Assembly: GCA_021816865.1 (NCBI GenBank)
Contig: JAKAWX010000004.1
Span: 62,001-126,000, forward strand
Reading direction: 5' to 3'
Origin: Thermoplasmata archaeon
GTDB lineage: Archaea > Thermoplasmatota > Thermoplasmata > Lutacidiplasmatales > UBA184
Length of the DNA stretch: 64,000 nucleotides
Shown here in pieces: positions 1 through 8,691 of the stretch. The notes below the pieces were generated by a model, which was not told the DNA's origin, did no database searches, and saw only the letters and a list, made by a program, of their open reading frames with translations. A program made the position numbers and the translations under genes. Each line of letters opens with the position of its first letter. Position 1 is the first letter of the stretch.

Positions 1-1752
1 CGTCTCGGCGAAAGTGAGCGAGGCGCCCGAGCCGACGGTCAGGGTGGTGGTGGCCGAGGCGGACCGGCCCAAGGAATCTGTGACCGTCACGCCGATCGAG
101 TACGTTCCCCCGGCGGAGGGCGTGCACGGTAGGGACGCGGTATTGGCGCTCAGGCAGCCGGGCGGAAGCCCGGAGTAGGCGTACTGAAGACCTCCGGAGC
201 CGCCCGAGGCCGTGACCTCCAGTACAGCGGTGCCCCCGACGGAGACGGAGGCGGGGACCGCGATGAACGACGAGACGACCGGCGCTCCGGGGGTGAAGGT
301 AACGCCGACCGACACGGCCGAGCCGGCGACGCCGACCGTTCCCGACTCGGGCAGGACGGTATATCCCGACACGGGGCCGACCGTGAACGTATAGTTACCG
401 TTGGCCAACGAGAACGTGATCGAGGTCGACGACGAGGACCCCGCGACGCCCCCGAGCGTCACCGACCACGTCGTCCCGGGGGGGAGCCCCGTCTCTCGGA
501 ACGACACCGGGTACCACGGGGCGAAGAGAGCGACTTCGGTGAGGTTCGAGTTCATCGTGACCGTGGGCGAGGAGGTTGAACCCGTGTAGCTGCCGATTCC
601 GGTCCCCCGCCAGCCGGCGAACCCGTAGCCGCTCGCGGGGCTCTCCGACAATGTCACCGAGCTCCCCGCCGGGTAGGTTCCGGACGGCGGCAAGACGGAT
701 CCGCCCGCCGCCGGTGTCGCAGCGGTCGACAGCGTGTACGTGGCTCCCGAACCGCCGCACGACGGGTTGTTGAAGAACGCCTTCAGCGGCGGGTACGTTG
801 TCCACGAGTCATGATGGCCGGTGTGGCCGAGACCGAGCAGCCACTCGGTCGTCGTCAGAAGGGAGAAGAGCGAGTACGGCGCGGCCGACGTGTAGTGAGG
901 GGTCGCGCACGGTCCGACCGCCGCGGTGTAAACGATGCCGCCTCCGGTCGTATTCATGTACCCGCGCGTGTCGCTCAAGTTCGCCTCGTCGTACGTGATC
1001 AGAAAGGCGGTCGACCGGACCCAGGAAGCGCTGCTGTTGAGGATGGGGGAGAGGAAGCCTCGAAGCCACGCGTCTCCGCAGCTCACGAGCGTCTCCCACG
1101 CGGCGCCCGAGCACAGATTGTGGGCATCGTGCGTCTGGTTCGGCACGATAAGGGCGTAACTCGGCATCGTCCCGGCCGCGAGGTCCGTGGACAGGGGCCC
1201 GAACCCGACGTCGTGGCTGTCGCAATAGGACGCGGGGTTCCGGACGTCCTGGTACCACGCGAACGGATTGTGACCCGAGTTGTAGGGCGCGGTGTGCGAC
1301 GGCGAGATCGCGTCGCACGGCTTCGGCATCGACTCCTCGAACGACATCCACGATAGGCCCGCGGCCGCGGTGAGGTCGGCGAGGTTGGACGTGGAATACT
1401 CCTTCAGCGCTGTCCACGTGTTCCCGGAAGTGATCGCGAAGTAGTCCCCGTTCGAGCCGTGCTTGGGCGAGTAGGTCTGCGACGCGTACGCGTACTGGTT
1501 CGCGAGGTACCTTTGGTAGCTCCCGTTCTGAAGCACCCACGAGGCGTTCGCGTTCTCCATCATGATGACCACCACGTGCTGGACCGGGGTCGGAAACGTC
1601 GCGGCAGGGGCGAGCGCGGACGGGAGGGCGGGGGACTGGGAGGCGTACGGGAGCGCCCCGGCGTTGCCCAGGGCTAGAACGACGGTGCTCGTGACCGCGA
1701 GGAGGGCGATCGAGAAGACCCAGAAGAAGCGCCACCGATTGGTGGTCGCCAC
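1..1752 (-). CDS. Secreted phosphoesterase (phospholipase C / acid phosphatase family) with C-terminal surface modules, partial
   Basis: The 3' end lies beyond the left edge; 584 codons are visible. A GTG start at 1752 gives a basic N terminus (ATTNRWR) and a hydrophobic segment typical of a secretion signal. The mature start carries the phosphoesterase-family opening HVVVIMMENANASW, and a second family motif, AFLITYDEAN, follows near residue 240. After the roughly 300-residue catalytic domain come an InlB/B-repeat-like module (near GGSVLPPSGTYPAG), a module beginning VSFRETGLPPGTTWSVTLGG of a kind common in Thermoplasmata surface proteins, and a PKD/Ig-like domain (near ASGGSGGLQYAYSGLPPG). 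Expected role: extracellular hydrolysis of phosphate esters by a cell-surface enzyme. Exact substrate is unknown. An alternative upstream GTG near 1815 would lengthen the N terminus. Confidence 0.8.
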   Translation of the reverse strand, partial: MATTNRWRFFWVFSIALLAVTSTVVLALGNAGALPYASQSPALPSALAPAATFPTPVQHVVVIMMENANASWVLQNGSYQRYLANQYAYASQTYSPKHGSNGDYFAITSGNTWTALKEYSTSNLADLTAAAGLSWMSFEESMPKPCDAISPSHTAPYNSGHNPFAWYQDVRNPASYCDSHDVGFGPLSTDLAAGTMPSYALIVPNQTHDAHNLCSGAAWETLVSCGDAWLRGFLSPILNSSASWVRSTAFLITYDEANLSDTRGYMNTTGGGIVYTAAVGPCATPHYTSAAPYSLFSLLTTTEWLLGLGHTGHHDSWTTYPPLKAFFNNPSCGGSGATYTLSTAATPAAGGSVLPPSGTYPAGSSVTLSESPASGYGFAGWRGTGIGSYTGSTSSPTVTMNSNLTEVALFAPWYPVSFRETGLPPGTTWSVTLGGVAGSSSSTSITFSLANGNYTFTVGPVSGYTVLPESGTVGVAGSAVSVGVTFTPGAPVVSSFIAVPASVSVGGTAVLEVTASGGSGGLQYAYSGLPPGCLSANTASLPCTPSAGGTYSIGVTVTDSLGRSASATTTLTVGSGASLTFAET

Positions 1753-2100
1753 CGCTCTCGCGGCCCAAGGTCGACGTTGCCTCGGCGGCGGGCGAATCCG
1801 CCCCGGCGCGAACACACTCTTCCCCGCAGCGGGTGGATGCGCAACTTCCGGCGGTGTTTTAAGCGTTCCGCCATGGGCCGGATTCCGCGGGCCCGGCCCG
1901 GAGTCCCTTACCGGTTTGGGGTCGGGCTTCGCCGACTCGCTGCGTACGTAGGGAGGCGGAAAGCACGGCGCACCCGCCCTGCGCGACGGACCAAACGACC
2001 GACCGGAGGGACCGAACGTCGTTTGGGAGAGAGTTCAATGGTTCCCGGGCGACGCCCGGGAACCCGAAAAGGGTTGACCGCTCGAGGGCCTGCGGGGCGT
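1753..2100. other. Intergenic region upstream of the phosphoesterase and downstream of the thermosome
   Basis: No convincing gene is seen in these 348 bases. The region holds the promoter side of the phosphoesterase gene and a strong hairpin near 2040-2075 that follows the thermosome stop codon. Confidence 0.5.
2040..2075. terminator. Strong hairpin with an alternative overlapping hairpin, downstream of the thermosome gene
   Basis: Bases 2040-2050 and 2054-2064 form a perfect 11-bp stem with a 3-base loop. The right arm overlaps a second small hairpin, 2061-2065 with 2071-2075 around a cgaaaagg-containing loop, so the two structures are mutually exclusive. It lies about 25-60 nt past the thermosome stop (2101) on the minus strand. 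A termination or mRNA 3'-end stabilising role is inferred from position only. Confidence 0.5.
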
Positions 2101-3774
2101 TCAGTCCTCGCCGAAGTCGCCGCCGCCCATACCGCCCATGCCGCCCATGCCTCCCATGCCGCCGCCACCACCGCCCGGTCCACCCGACGGCGGAGGGCTC
2201 GACTTCGAAGCGATGACGTCGTCGATCCGCAGGATCATGACGGCCGCGTCGGTCGCGCTCTCGATCGCCTGGCGTCCCACGCGGATCGGCTCGATGACGT
2301 GCAGCTCGCCCATGTCGCCGACCTTGCCGGCCATGACATTGACGCCCGCCCGCTTCTGGCCGCCCTTGTGGGCCTTGCGCAGCTCGATCAAGATGTCGAT
2401 CGGATCGAGTCCCGCGTTCTCGGCGAGGGTCCGCGGAATCGTTTCGAGCGCCTCGGAGAAGCTCTCGAAGGCGATCTGCTCGCGGCCGCCGATCTTCGCC
2501 GCCTCGTCGCGCAGGTGCATCGCGAGCTGCGCCGCGGTGGCGCCGCCCCCGAAGACGTACCGGCCGTCCTCGACCGCGACCGCGACCACGTTGAGCGCGT
2601 CGTCGAGCGACCGCTCGATCTCGTCGATCACGTGCTCGGTGCCGCCGCGGATCAAGATCGAGACCGCCTTCGCCTTCTTGGCGCCGGTCACGAACGTGAG
2701 CGCGTCCTCACCGATCTTGCGCTCCTCGACGAGCCCCGCGTGCCCGATGTCCTCGGGCGAGAGCTCGCTGACCTTGGAGACGATGTTCGCCCCGGTCGCC
2801 TTCGCGAGCTTCTCCATGTCCGACTTCTTCACGCGGCGGACCGCGTAGATCCCTTCCTTCGCGAGGAAGTGCTGGGCGAGGTCGTCGATCCCCTTCTGGC
2901 AGAGGACGACGTTCGCGCCGGACTTCTTCACCTGGTCGACCATCCGGCGCAGCATGTTCTCCTCCTCCTGGAGGAACGCGTTCAGCTGCGACGGGTCGTT
3001 GATCTCGATCTTCGCGTCGATCTCGGTCTTCTTGATCTCGAGCGCGGCGTCGAGGAGGGCGATCTTCGGGGTCTCGACGCGGGCGGGCATCCCCGAGTGG
3101 ACCTTCTCTTTGTCGACGATGACCCCTTCGATCAGCTGGGTGTCGCTCATCGAGCCTCCCTGCTTCTTGATCATCTGGATGTTGTCGAGGTCGACGCTGT
3201 AGGCGTTCCCCTTCTTCTCCGCGACGGCGGTGACCGCCTTCACCGCGATCTCGCCGAGCATGTCCCGGTTGAACGAGACGCCCTTCGACGACATCGACGT
3301 GACGGCGATCCGCACGAGGGTCTGGTGGTCCTCGATCGTCACGGGCTCCGAGATCTGCTTCAGGATCTCGAGGGCCTTCGTCGACGCGAGGCGGTACCCC
3401 TGGGAGATGATCGTCGGGTGGATGTTCTGCTCGATCAGGCTCTCGGCACGCTTCAGGAGCTCGCCCGCGAGCACGACCGCCGTGGTCGTCCCGTCGCCGG
3501 CTTCCTGGTCCTGGGTCTTCGCGACCTCGACCAGCATCTTCGCGGCCGGGTGCTCGACGTCCATCTCCTTGAGGATCGTGACCCCGTCGTTCGTGACGAC
3601 GACGTCCCCCATGGAGTCGACGAGCATCTTGTCGAGCCCGCGCGGGCCTAGCGTCGAGCGGACCGCGTCCGCGATCGCCTTGGCCGCCTGGATGTTGTTC
3701 GAGAGCGCTCCGCGCCCCTTCTCTCGCTTCGTCCCTTCCTTTAGCACCAGAATCGGTGTCTGTCCGGTCAGCAT
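2101..3774 (-). CDS. thsA: Thermosome subunit (group II chaperonin)
   Basis: A 557-residue protein of usual family length. It folds proteins in the cytoplasm as part of an ATP-driven double-ring complex with a built-in lid. The N-terminal equatorial domain has [20 protein letters not shown] and the nucleotide-binding GDGTTT motif at residues 93-98; the C terminus is the GGM-repeat tail ending DFGED that projects into the ring cavity. Prefoldin, its usual partner, may be encoded at the right edge of the window. The gene stands alone, with AT-rich promoter sequence upstream. Only one subunit is visible, so homo- versus hetero-oligomer cannot be decided here. Confidence 0.97.
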   Translation of the reverse strand: MLTGQTPILVLKEGTKREKGRGALSNNIQAAKAIADAVRSTLGPRGLDKMLVDSMGDVVVTNDGVTILKEMDVEHPAAKMLVEVAKTQDQEAGDGTTTAVVLAGELLKRAESLIEQNIHPTIISQGYRLASTKALEILKQISEPVTIEDHQTLVRIAVTSMSSKGVSFNRDMLGEIAVKAVTAVAEKKGNAYSVDLDNIQMIKKQGGSMSDTQLIEGVIVDKEKVHSGMPARVETPKIALLDAALEIKKTEIDAKIEINDPSQLNAFLQEEENMLRRMVDQVKKSGANVVLCQKGIDDLAQHFLAKEGIYAVRRVKKSDMEKLAKATGANIVSKVSELSPEDIGHAGLVEERKIGEDALTFVTGAKKAKAVSILIRGGTEHVIDEIERSLDDALNVVAVAVEDGRYVFGGGATAAQLAMHLRDEAAKIGGREQIAFESFSEALETIPRTLAENAGLDPIDILIELRKAHKGGQKRAGVNVMAGKVGDMGELHVIEPIRVGRQAIESATDAAVMILRIDDVIASKSSPPPSGGPGGGGGGMGGMGGMGGMGGGDFGED

Positions 3775-3804
3775 CGGTCGTTCCCCCGAGTTTCCACTCG
3801 GTGT

Positions 3805-3838
3805 TCGTATTTGGTAGAAATGCGGTTCTATTTAATAC
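3805..3838 (-). promoter_or_regulatory. Thermosome promoter region
   Basis: This is the most AT-rich stretch around. On the minus strand there are two TATA-like elements, TATTAAATAG (about 3829-3838) and CCAAATACGAA (about 3804-3814). The nearer one would give a leader of only about 10 nt, the farther one about 30 nt. Which is used cannot be read from sequence. Confidence 0.5.
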
Positions 3839-4007
3839 TGACTCATCCCCCCGAGGGGGCGTCACCGCCGGGAAACGCCCCCGGGGTCCCCGCGTTGCCC
3901 TTCGGTAGCGCGAAGGGCGAACTCCCTCGCGGAGAGGCCGACGCGCGTCCGCCGGGGCTCGCCCGACGAACGTGGGTATCAAGAGGAGCCGGGAGCCTCG
4001 AGCCGAG

Positions 4008-5348
4008 GTGAACTCGCGCCCCCGCGGTGGAACCTCCCCGAGTCCCTACGCGCTCCTCGTCCGCAATCCCGCGTACCTGCGGGTCTTCGTGGCGGGCCTC
4101 GGGTCGGTCGCGGGGTCGGCGATCGCGGGCGTCTGCCTCGTCTGGATCGTCTACGCGTCGACCGACTCGCCGTTCGACGTCGCGCTGCTCGGCACCGCGG
4201 CCCTCGCCGGAGCGATCCCGTTCAGCGTCTTCGGGGGCGCGTGGGTCGACCGCTACGACCGCCGTCGCCTGATGATCGGCTCGGATTTCTCGCGAGCGCT
4301 CGCGCTCGGACTCGTCGCCGCGGACCTCGCCTTCCGGGAGTTCGACCTCCTTCCGATCCTCGCCGCCTACTTCGTCCTCGGAGCGTTCACGACCGTCTTC
4401 AACCCCGCGGAGCAGGCGATTGTCCCGTCGCTCGTGGAGGTCTCCGAGGTCGCGGCCGCGAACGGCCTCGTCCGCTCGAGCCGCTCCGCGCTCTCGTTCG
4501 TAGGGGCGTCCGTAGCCGGGGCGCTGATCGTCACGGTGGGACCGACCGCGGGCGTCGTGGCGAACGCGCTTACGTTCCTCCTCTCGGGGATCCTGCTCGT
4601 CGGGCTCCGGGTCCCCTCTCGGGCGGCCGCGGTCCAGGCGGCGACCCGGAAGCGGCCCGGCTACTTCACCGACATCGTCGAGGGATTCCGATGGCTCGTC
4701 CGGGCCCGGGGGTTCTTCCAGCTAACGATCTCGGCGACGTTCTTCAACTTCTGCTCGGCGATCGTCTCGACGTTCCTCGTGGTCTTCTCGGGCCTCGTCC
4801 TCCACGGCTCGGCGCTCGTCTTCGCGCTCCTCCTCGCGGTCGAGGTGGTCGGCACCGGCCTCGGCGCCCTCCTGGTCGGCCCGACGCGCGCGGTGCGCTG
4901 GGCGGGCCGGGCCTGGGTCGTGCCGTACGGGGTGGTCTCGGGGGCCGTGGTCCTCGTCCTCGCCCTCTTCCCGAGCGTGCCCGTCGCCTTCGGGGCCCTC
5001 TTCGCCCTGGGTCTCCTCGGGGGGTATGCCGGGACCGCGTGGCTCACCGCCGCCCAGCTCCTCGTCCCGTCAGAACTGCAGGGACGCTACTTCGGCATCG
5101 ACAACCTGGGCAGCGTCGCGATCCTACCGGTCGCCCAGATCGGGGGAGCCTTCCTCGTCGAAGGGGCCGGCATCCGCACGGCCTACCTCGCGACCGCGGT
5201 CGTCTGGGTCGTGGTCGGGCTCGTCTTTCTGGTCCCCCGCGCCCTCCGCGACCTCGGTCACCGGCCTCCGGAAGGTTCGGCTACTCTCCGTAGCGGCGCC
5301 GACGCATCTGGAAGGCCCGGATCGCCCGAAGGAACTCGAGACGGGTGA
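4008..5348 (+). CDS. MFS transporter (exporter-like, 12-TM)
   Basis: About 446 residues with repeated hydrophobic helices. The loop after the second helix has the MFS motif GGAWVDRYDRRR. The overall pattern resembles the MFS_3 / EntS-type exporters (drug or siderophore export), but substrate is not deducible. The GTG at 4008 is preferred because a TATA-like element (gtatcaag, 3976-3983) sits about 28 nt upstream; an in-frame GTG at 3972 would add 12 residues. The 3' end overlaps the convergent prenyltransferase gene by 68 bp, and the last 25 or so residues are low-complexity and probably dispensable. Confidence 0.85.
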   Translation: MNSRPRGGTSPSPYALLVRNPAYLRVFVAGLGSVAGSAIAGVCLVWIVYASTDSPFDVALLGTAALAGAIPFSVFGGAWVDRYDRRRLMIGSDFSRALALGLVAADLAFREFDLLPILAAYFVLGAFTTVFNPAEQAIVPSLVEVSEVAAANGLVRSSRSALSFVGASVAGALIVTVGPTAGVVANALTFLLSGILLVGLRVPSRAAAVQAATRKRPGYFTDIVEGFRWLVRARGFFQLTISATFFNFCSAIVSTFLVVFSGLVLHGSALVFALLLAVEVVGTGLGALLVGPTRAVRWAGRAWVVPYGVVSGAVVLVLALFPSVPVAFGALFALGLLGGYAGTAWLTAAQLLVPSELQGRYFGIDNLGSVAILPVAQIGGAFLVEGAGIRTAYLATAVVWVVVGLVFLVPRALRDLGHRPPEGSATLRSGADASGRPGSPEGTRDG

Positions 5349-6096
5349 GCCCCGGCCAGAGGACGTCCGAGAAGTAGAGCTCGCTGTACGCCGACTGCCA
5401 GAGCAGGAAGTTCGACACGCGCTCCTCACCGCTCGTCCGGAAGATGAGGTCGGGGTCCGGAAGGTCCTTCGTGTAGAGGTGGCGGGCGACCGCCTCCGAA
5501 TCGATCGACTCCGGCGTGATCCGCCCGTCGCGCACCTCGCGCGCGAGCGCCCGGATCGCCTCGACGATCTCGTCGCGACCGCCGTACCCGAGCGCGACGT
5601 TGTAGCGGTAGTTCGAGTAAGTGGCGGTGGCGGATTCGGCGACGTCGATCGCCTCGCGGACCCGCGCAGGCAAGAGCGCTCGATTCCCGATCACGCGGAC
5701 GCGGATGCCGTGGCGGTGGACCCGCTCGTCGACCGCAATCTGCCGCAGGGCTCGATCGAAGAGGTCCATGAGCGCCTCGAGCTCCTCCTTCGGTCGGGAG
5801 AGGTTCTCGGTCGAGAGGGCGTACACGGTCAGGATCCGGATGTTGAGGTCGAGGCACCAATCGAGCAGCTCCTCGAGCGTGTCCCGGCCCTTGGCGTGCC
5901 CGTCCTTTACGTCGATCCCCTTCTCGCGGGCGAAGCGGCGGTTGCCGTCCATGATGATCGCGAGGTGGCGGGGCACCGGGTCGGCGCGCACGAGCTCGAG
6001 CAGTCGCTTCTCGGTAAGCCCCCGGAGCGCGTCGCCGACGGCGTGCGAGAGGTACGTCGACCCCCCTTCCTCCTTCGACGACTCCTCCTCGCCCAC
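5281..6096 (-). CDS. uppS: Isoprenyl diphosphate synthase, cis-prenyltransferase (UppS/DHDDS family)
   Basis: Condenses isopentenyl diphosphate units in cis onto an allylic primer to make the long polyprenyl carrier lipid for glycosylation. Family signatures are present in order: HLAIIMDGNRRFAREKG with the catalytic Asp, the YALSTEN motif, and RTSGEERVSNFLLWQSAYSE in the C-terminal third. 271 residues, usual size. The GTG at 6096 is chosen because a TATA-like element (CTATTAAC, 6119-6127, minus strand) is centred 27 nt upstream, as for other genes here; a GTG at 6132 would place that element inside the gene. Confidence 0.93.
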   Translation of the reverse strand: MGEEESSKEEGGSTYLSHAVGDALRGLTEKRLLELVRADPVPRHLAIIMDGNRRFAREKGIDVKDGHAKGRDTLEELLDWCLDLNIRILTVYALSTENLSRPKEELEALMDLFDRALRQIAVDERVHRHGIRVRVIGNRALLPARVREAIDVAESATATYSNYRYNVALGYGGRDEIVEAIRALAREVRDGRITPESIDSEAVARHLYTKDLPDPDLIFRTSGEERVSNFLLWQSAYSELYFSDVLWPGLTRLEFLRAIRAFQMRRRRYGE

Positions 6097-6118
6097 GACC
6101 CAAGAAGCGACGCCGAGA

Positions 6119-6127
6119 GTTAATAGG
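6119..6127 (-). promoter_or_regulatory. TATA-like element for uppS
   Basis: CCTATTAAC read on the minus strand, centred 27 nt upstream of the GTG at 6096. It decides the start codon in favour of a leaderless transcript. Confidence 0.5.
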
Positions 6128-6163
6128 TCCACGGGGCCGGCGCTCGCGCCCGGCCGGGGAGGC

Positions 6164-6267
6164 GCCCTGGTCGGGAGTTCCGGGTCGGGGGGCGGACCCC
6201 CGACACCTTCGAACCCGAGTCGCAGGCTCGACAGACCTACATCCTAGACCACTAGACTACCAGGGCA
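6164..6267 (-). tRNA. tRNA-Asp (GTC) with a 31-nt intron in the T loop
   Basis: Acceptor GCCCTGG (6267-6261) pairs perfectly with CCAGGGC (6171-6165), followed by discriminator G at 6164, as expected for tRNA-Asp. The anticodon stem TAGGT/GCCTG encloses the loop CTGTCGA, giving anticodon GTC. The T arm begins TCGGG TTCGAA (6219-6209) but its 3' half, T CCCGA, only resumes at 6177-6172. Removing 6178-6208 restores a canonical 7-base T loop TTCGAAT, a perfect T stem and a 73-nt tRNA. CCA is not encoded. A TATA-like element (GTTGATAGG, about 6289-6297) lies about 27 nt upstream. Confidence 0.9.
6178..6208 (-). other. tRNA-Asp intron between positions 59 and 60
   Basis: 31 nt. Internally it folds as an 8-bp hairpin (GTCGGGGG, 6205-6198, with CCCCCGAC, 6192-6185; 5-base loop). 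At the borders, exon GTTC (6215-6212) pairs with intron GAAC (6181-6178), flanked by a GAA bulge on the 5' side and a TC bulge on the 3' side, then the T stem. This is a relaxed bulge-helix-bulge as cut by archaeal tRNA splicing endonuclease. Confidence 0.75.
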
Positions 6268-6485
6268 ACCCGCGGGGGCTACTCGCCCCCACCTATCAAC
6301 CTTGCGACCTACCGGGCCGAGCCGGGCGGCGCGGTTCGACGTGCTCCGCGCGCCGGCGCGCGGGCGGACGCGCGCGCGTTCGGCCGGCCGTGCTCCTCGG
6401 TGGCCGTCGACCCGGATTGCCAGTCGAGGCGGTCGTTTATGTAGCGCGTCGCCGGATTTTCCCCTCCGCGATCGGGGTGGGAACG

Positions 6486-6641
6486 ATGAGCGCAACCTCC
6501 GGATGGCTCGCCACGGTTCTGGCCGTTCTCGGCCTGGTGCTCGCCCTGCACCACCTCGGGGTCGACGTGTCCGCGACCCTCGGGACGGCGCTCCGCAGCA
6601 CCGAACACTTTCTCGGCCGGCCCCTGCTCTCCCTCCTCTAG
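6486..6641 (+). CDS. Small single-span membrane protein (hypothetical)
   Basis: 51 residues starting MSATSGWLATVLAVLGLVLA. One hydrophobic helix of about 20 residues covers the N-terminal half, followed by a short amphipathic tail (ALRSTEHFLGRPLLSLL). A TATA-like stretch (gtttatgta, about 6433-6441) lies upstream. I do not recognise the family. The reading is supported by the well-formed helix and the ATG, and weakened by the small size. Confidence 0.45.
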   Translation: MSATSGWLATVLAVLGLVLALHHLGVDVSATLGTALRSTEHFLGRPLLSLL

Positions 6642-6664
6642 GAGGGGTGCGGGGGCGGGTCCCC

Positions 6665-7657
6665 CTACGACCGGCTTCCCCGCGCGAGCTCGTTCGCGAG
6701 GCCCGACGGTCGGACGACCCCGTTCGGAGTGACGAACGCGGTCACGTACCTCGCCGGCGTGACGTCGAACGCCGGGTTGCGCGCCCGACTGCGCTCGGGA
6801 GCGAGCCGGCGGCCGCCGATCCGGAGGACCTCCGACTCGCTGCGCTCCTCAACAGGGATCGACCGGCCGTTGGGGCGGCGCGCGTCGAACGTGCTCCACG
6901 GCGCCGCGACGTAGAACGGCACCCCGTTCTCGTGGGCCACGACCGCTTTCTCGTACGTCCCGATCTTGTTCGCGAAGTCGCCGTTGCGCGCGATCCGGTC
7001 GGCGCCGACGATGACGGCATCGACCTCCCCACGTGCGAGGTAGTGGCCGGCGGCATTGTCGGCGATTATCGCGTGCGGGATCCGCTCGCGCCCGAGCTCC
7101 CAGGCGGTGAGGCGGGCCCCCTGGAGGAGGGGGCGGGTCTCGTCGACCCAAACGAAGAGGTGCGCCCCCCGGTCGCGGGCGACGCGGATCGGCGCGAGCG
7201 CCGTCCCCCACTCCACGGTCGCGAGCGCTCCGGCGTTGCAGTGCGTCAGGACGCGCCGGGCCTTCGCGAGAAGCGGGGCGCCCGACGTGCCGATCCGGTG
7301 GCACTCGTCGACGACCCGCGCCCGGTAGGCGTGGGCCGCGGCGAGCGGGTCCTCGCCGACCTCCCACGCCGCCTTCACCGTGTCGATCCCGACGAAGAGG
7401 TCGTACGCCGTCGGGCGGGTGGCCCCGAGGAGACGCGCGGCGTCGGCCGGTGTCGAGCGTCCCGACCGCGCGGCGAGCGCCATGCCGTACGCCGCGGCCA
7501 CGCCGATCGACGGGGCGCCTCGAACGGCCATGGTCCGGATCGCGTTCGCGACCTCGCCGACGCGCGTGAGACGTCGCACGACCGTCGTCGCGGGCAGCCG
7601 GCGTTGGTCCAAGAGGAAGAGCGTTCCGTCACGGAACCAGAGGGCCCGTACCGCCAT
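6665..7657 (-). CDS. mtnA: S-methyl-5-thioribose-1-phosphate isomerase (MtnA)
   Basis: Isomerises methylthioribose-1-phosphate to methylthioribulose-1-phosphate in methionine salvage. 330 residues. Visible signatures: MAVRGAPSIGVAAAYG near residue 40, the catalytic Cys in LTHCNAGALATVEWG, and the catalytic Asp in VIVGADRIARNGDFANKIGT. The paralogous ribose-1,5-bisphosphate isomerase of archaeal AMP salvage shares this fold, but the VRGAPSIG and length favour MtnA. ATG at 7657 starts the conserved region (MAVRALWFRDG); the open frame upstream is antisense noise. It is the last gene of a five-gene minus-strand operon, 11 nt after pfkA. Confidence 0.88.
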   Translation of the reverse strand: MAVRALWFRDGTLFLLDQRRLPATTVVRRLTRVGEVANAIRTMAVRGAPSIGVAAAYGMALAARSGRSTPADAARLLGATRPTAYDLFVGIDTVKAAWEVGEDPLAAAHAYRARVVDECHRIGTSGAPLLAKARRVLTHCNAGALATVEWGTALAPIRVARDRGAHLFVWVDETRPLLQGARLTAWELGRERIPHAIIADNAAGHYLARGEVDAVIVGADRIARNGDFANKIGTYEKAVVAHENGVPFYVAAPWSTFDARRPNGRSIPVEERSESEVLRIGGRRLAPERSRARNPAFDVTPARYVTAFVTPNGVVRPSGLANELARGSRS

Positions 7658-7668
7658 CGCCCGCCCCG

Positions 7669-8691
7669 TCACGCGTCGAACGTGTGGAGGAGGTCGACCC
7701 ACTCCGGGGTCACGACCTTCGAGGAACCGACCGCCTCGTCGAGCGGGATCCCCACGACCCGGGGCCCGCGTAGGACCGCGACCTCCCCGAAGTGGTCCGA
7801 GAGCGCGAGGTCGACCGCGCACGCCCCGAGACGGGTCGCGAGGATGCGGTCGAACAGGACCGGGGCCCCGCCGCGCTGGATGTGGCCGATCTGGGCGCTC
7901 CGGCTCTCGATGCCGGTCGCCGCCTGTATACGTCGGGCCAGTTCCGCCCCGACCTCCCGTTCGCGCAGGAGCTCGTGGCCGAACTCGTCGCGTCCGCCGG
8001 TCGAGCCGCGGCGCGGGCCGAGGTCGATCCCTTCGCTCGCGACGACGAGCGCGTAGCCGCGCGCCGCGACCGCCCGACGGACCCGGTCGAAGAGCATCGT
8101 CTCGACGTACGGCTCTTCGGGGAGCAGCGTCGCGTCGGCCCCTCCGGCGAGCCCGGTCGCGAGGGCGACCCAGCCGGCGTGTCGACCCATGACCTCGAGG
8201 ACGACCGCGCGGTGGTGGCTATCGGCGGTGTCGCGCAGGCGCTCGAGGGCGTCGAGCGCGACCGCGCTCGCGGAATGGAAACCGAACGTCCAGTCGGTCC
8301 CGGCGACGTCGTTGTCCATCGTCTTCGGGACCCCGACGACCCGGCCGCCGCGGCGGTGGAGCTCGCGGGCGGCGGAGAGCGTGTCGTCCCCGCCGATCGC
8401 GACGAGCGCGTCGATACGGTGGCGCTCGAGGGTCGCGAGGACCTTCTCGGCGTCCTCCGGATTCGCGAAGGGGTTCGTCCGGGAACTTCCGAGGATCGTC
8501 CCGCCGCGGCCGAGGATCCCCGCGACGTCCGCCGGGGCGAGCGCTCGGCTCTGGTCGTCGCGAACGCCCTTCCAGCCGTCGAGGAAGCCGACGGTGGGGT
8601 GGCCGGACCTTGCGGCCCGGAGCACGACCGCGCGGACGGCAGCGTTGAGTCCGGGGCAGTCGCCGCCGCCGGTCAGGACGCCGAAGTTCAC
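7669..8691 (-). CDS. pfkA: 6-phosphofructokinase, bacterial PfkA type, PPi-dependent signature
   Basis: 340 residues starting VNFGVLTGGGDCPGLNAAVR (GTG). Phosphorylates fructose 6-phosphate at C1. The active-site loops read GGDDT (residues 100-104) and PKTMDND (122-128). In the established PfkA family, Asp at the position of E. coli Gly104 and Lys at Gly124 mark diphosphate rather than ATP use, making the step reversible. The sugar-phosphate motif MGRHAGWVALATGLA is intact. GTG overlaps the stop of the upstream peptidase gene by 4 nt, indicating translational coupling. Most archaea use ADP-dependent or PfkB kinases, so this is a probable bacterial acquisition. Confidence 0.93.
   Translation of the reverse strand: MNFGVLTGGGDCPGLNAAVRAVVLRAARSGHPTVGFLDGWKGVRDDQSRALAPADVAGILGRGGTILGSSRTNPFANPEDAEKVLATLERHRIDALVAIGGDDTLSAARELHRRGGRVVGVPKTMDNDVAGTDWTFGFHSASAVALDALERLRDTADSHHRAVVLEVMGRHAGWVALATGLAGGADATLLPEEPYVETMLFDRVRRAVAARGYALVVASEGIDLGPRRGSTGGRDEFGHELLREREVGAELARRIQAATGIESRSAQIGHIQRGGAPVLFDRILATRLGACAVDLALSDHFGEVAVLRGPRVVGIPLDEAVGSSKVVTPEWVDLLHTFDA

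Noticed and set aside
1777-3651. A 624-codon open frame on the plus strand across the thermosome gene
   Set aside because: Composition is Arg/Asp/Leu-rich and it is entirely antisense to a certain chaperonin gene. High-GC codon usage creates such open frames.
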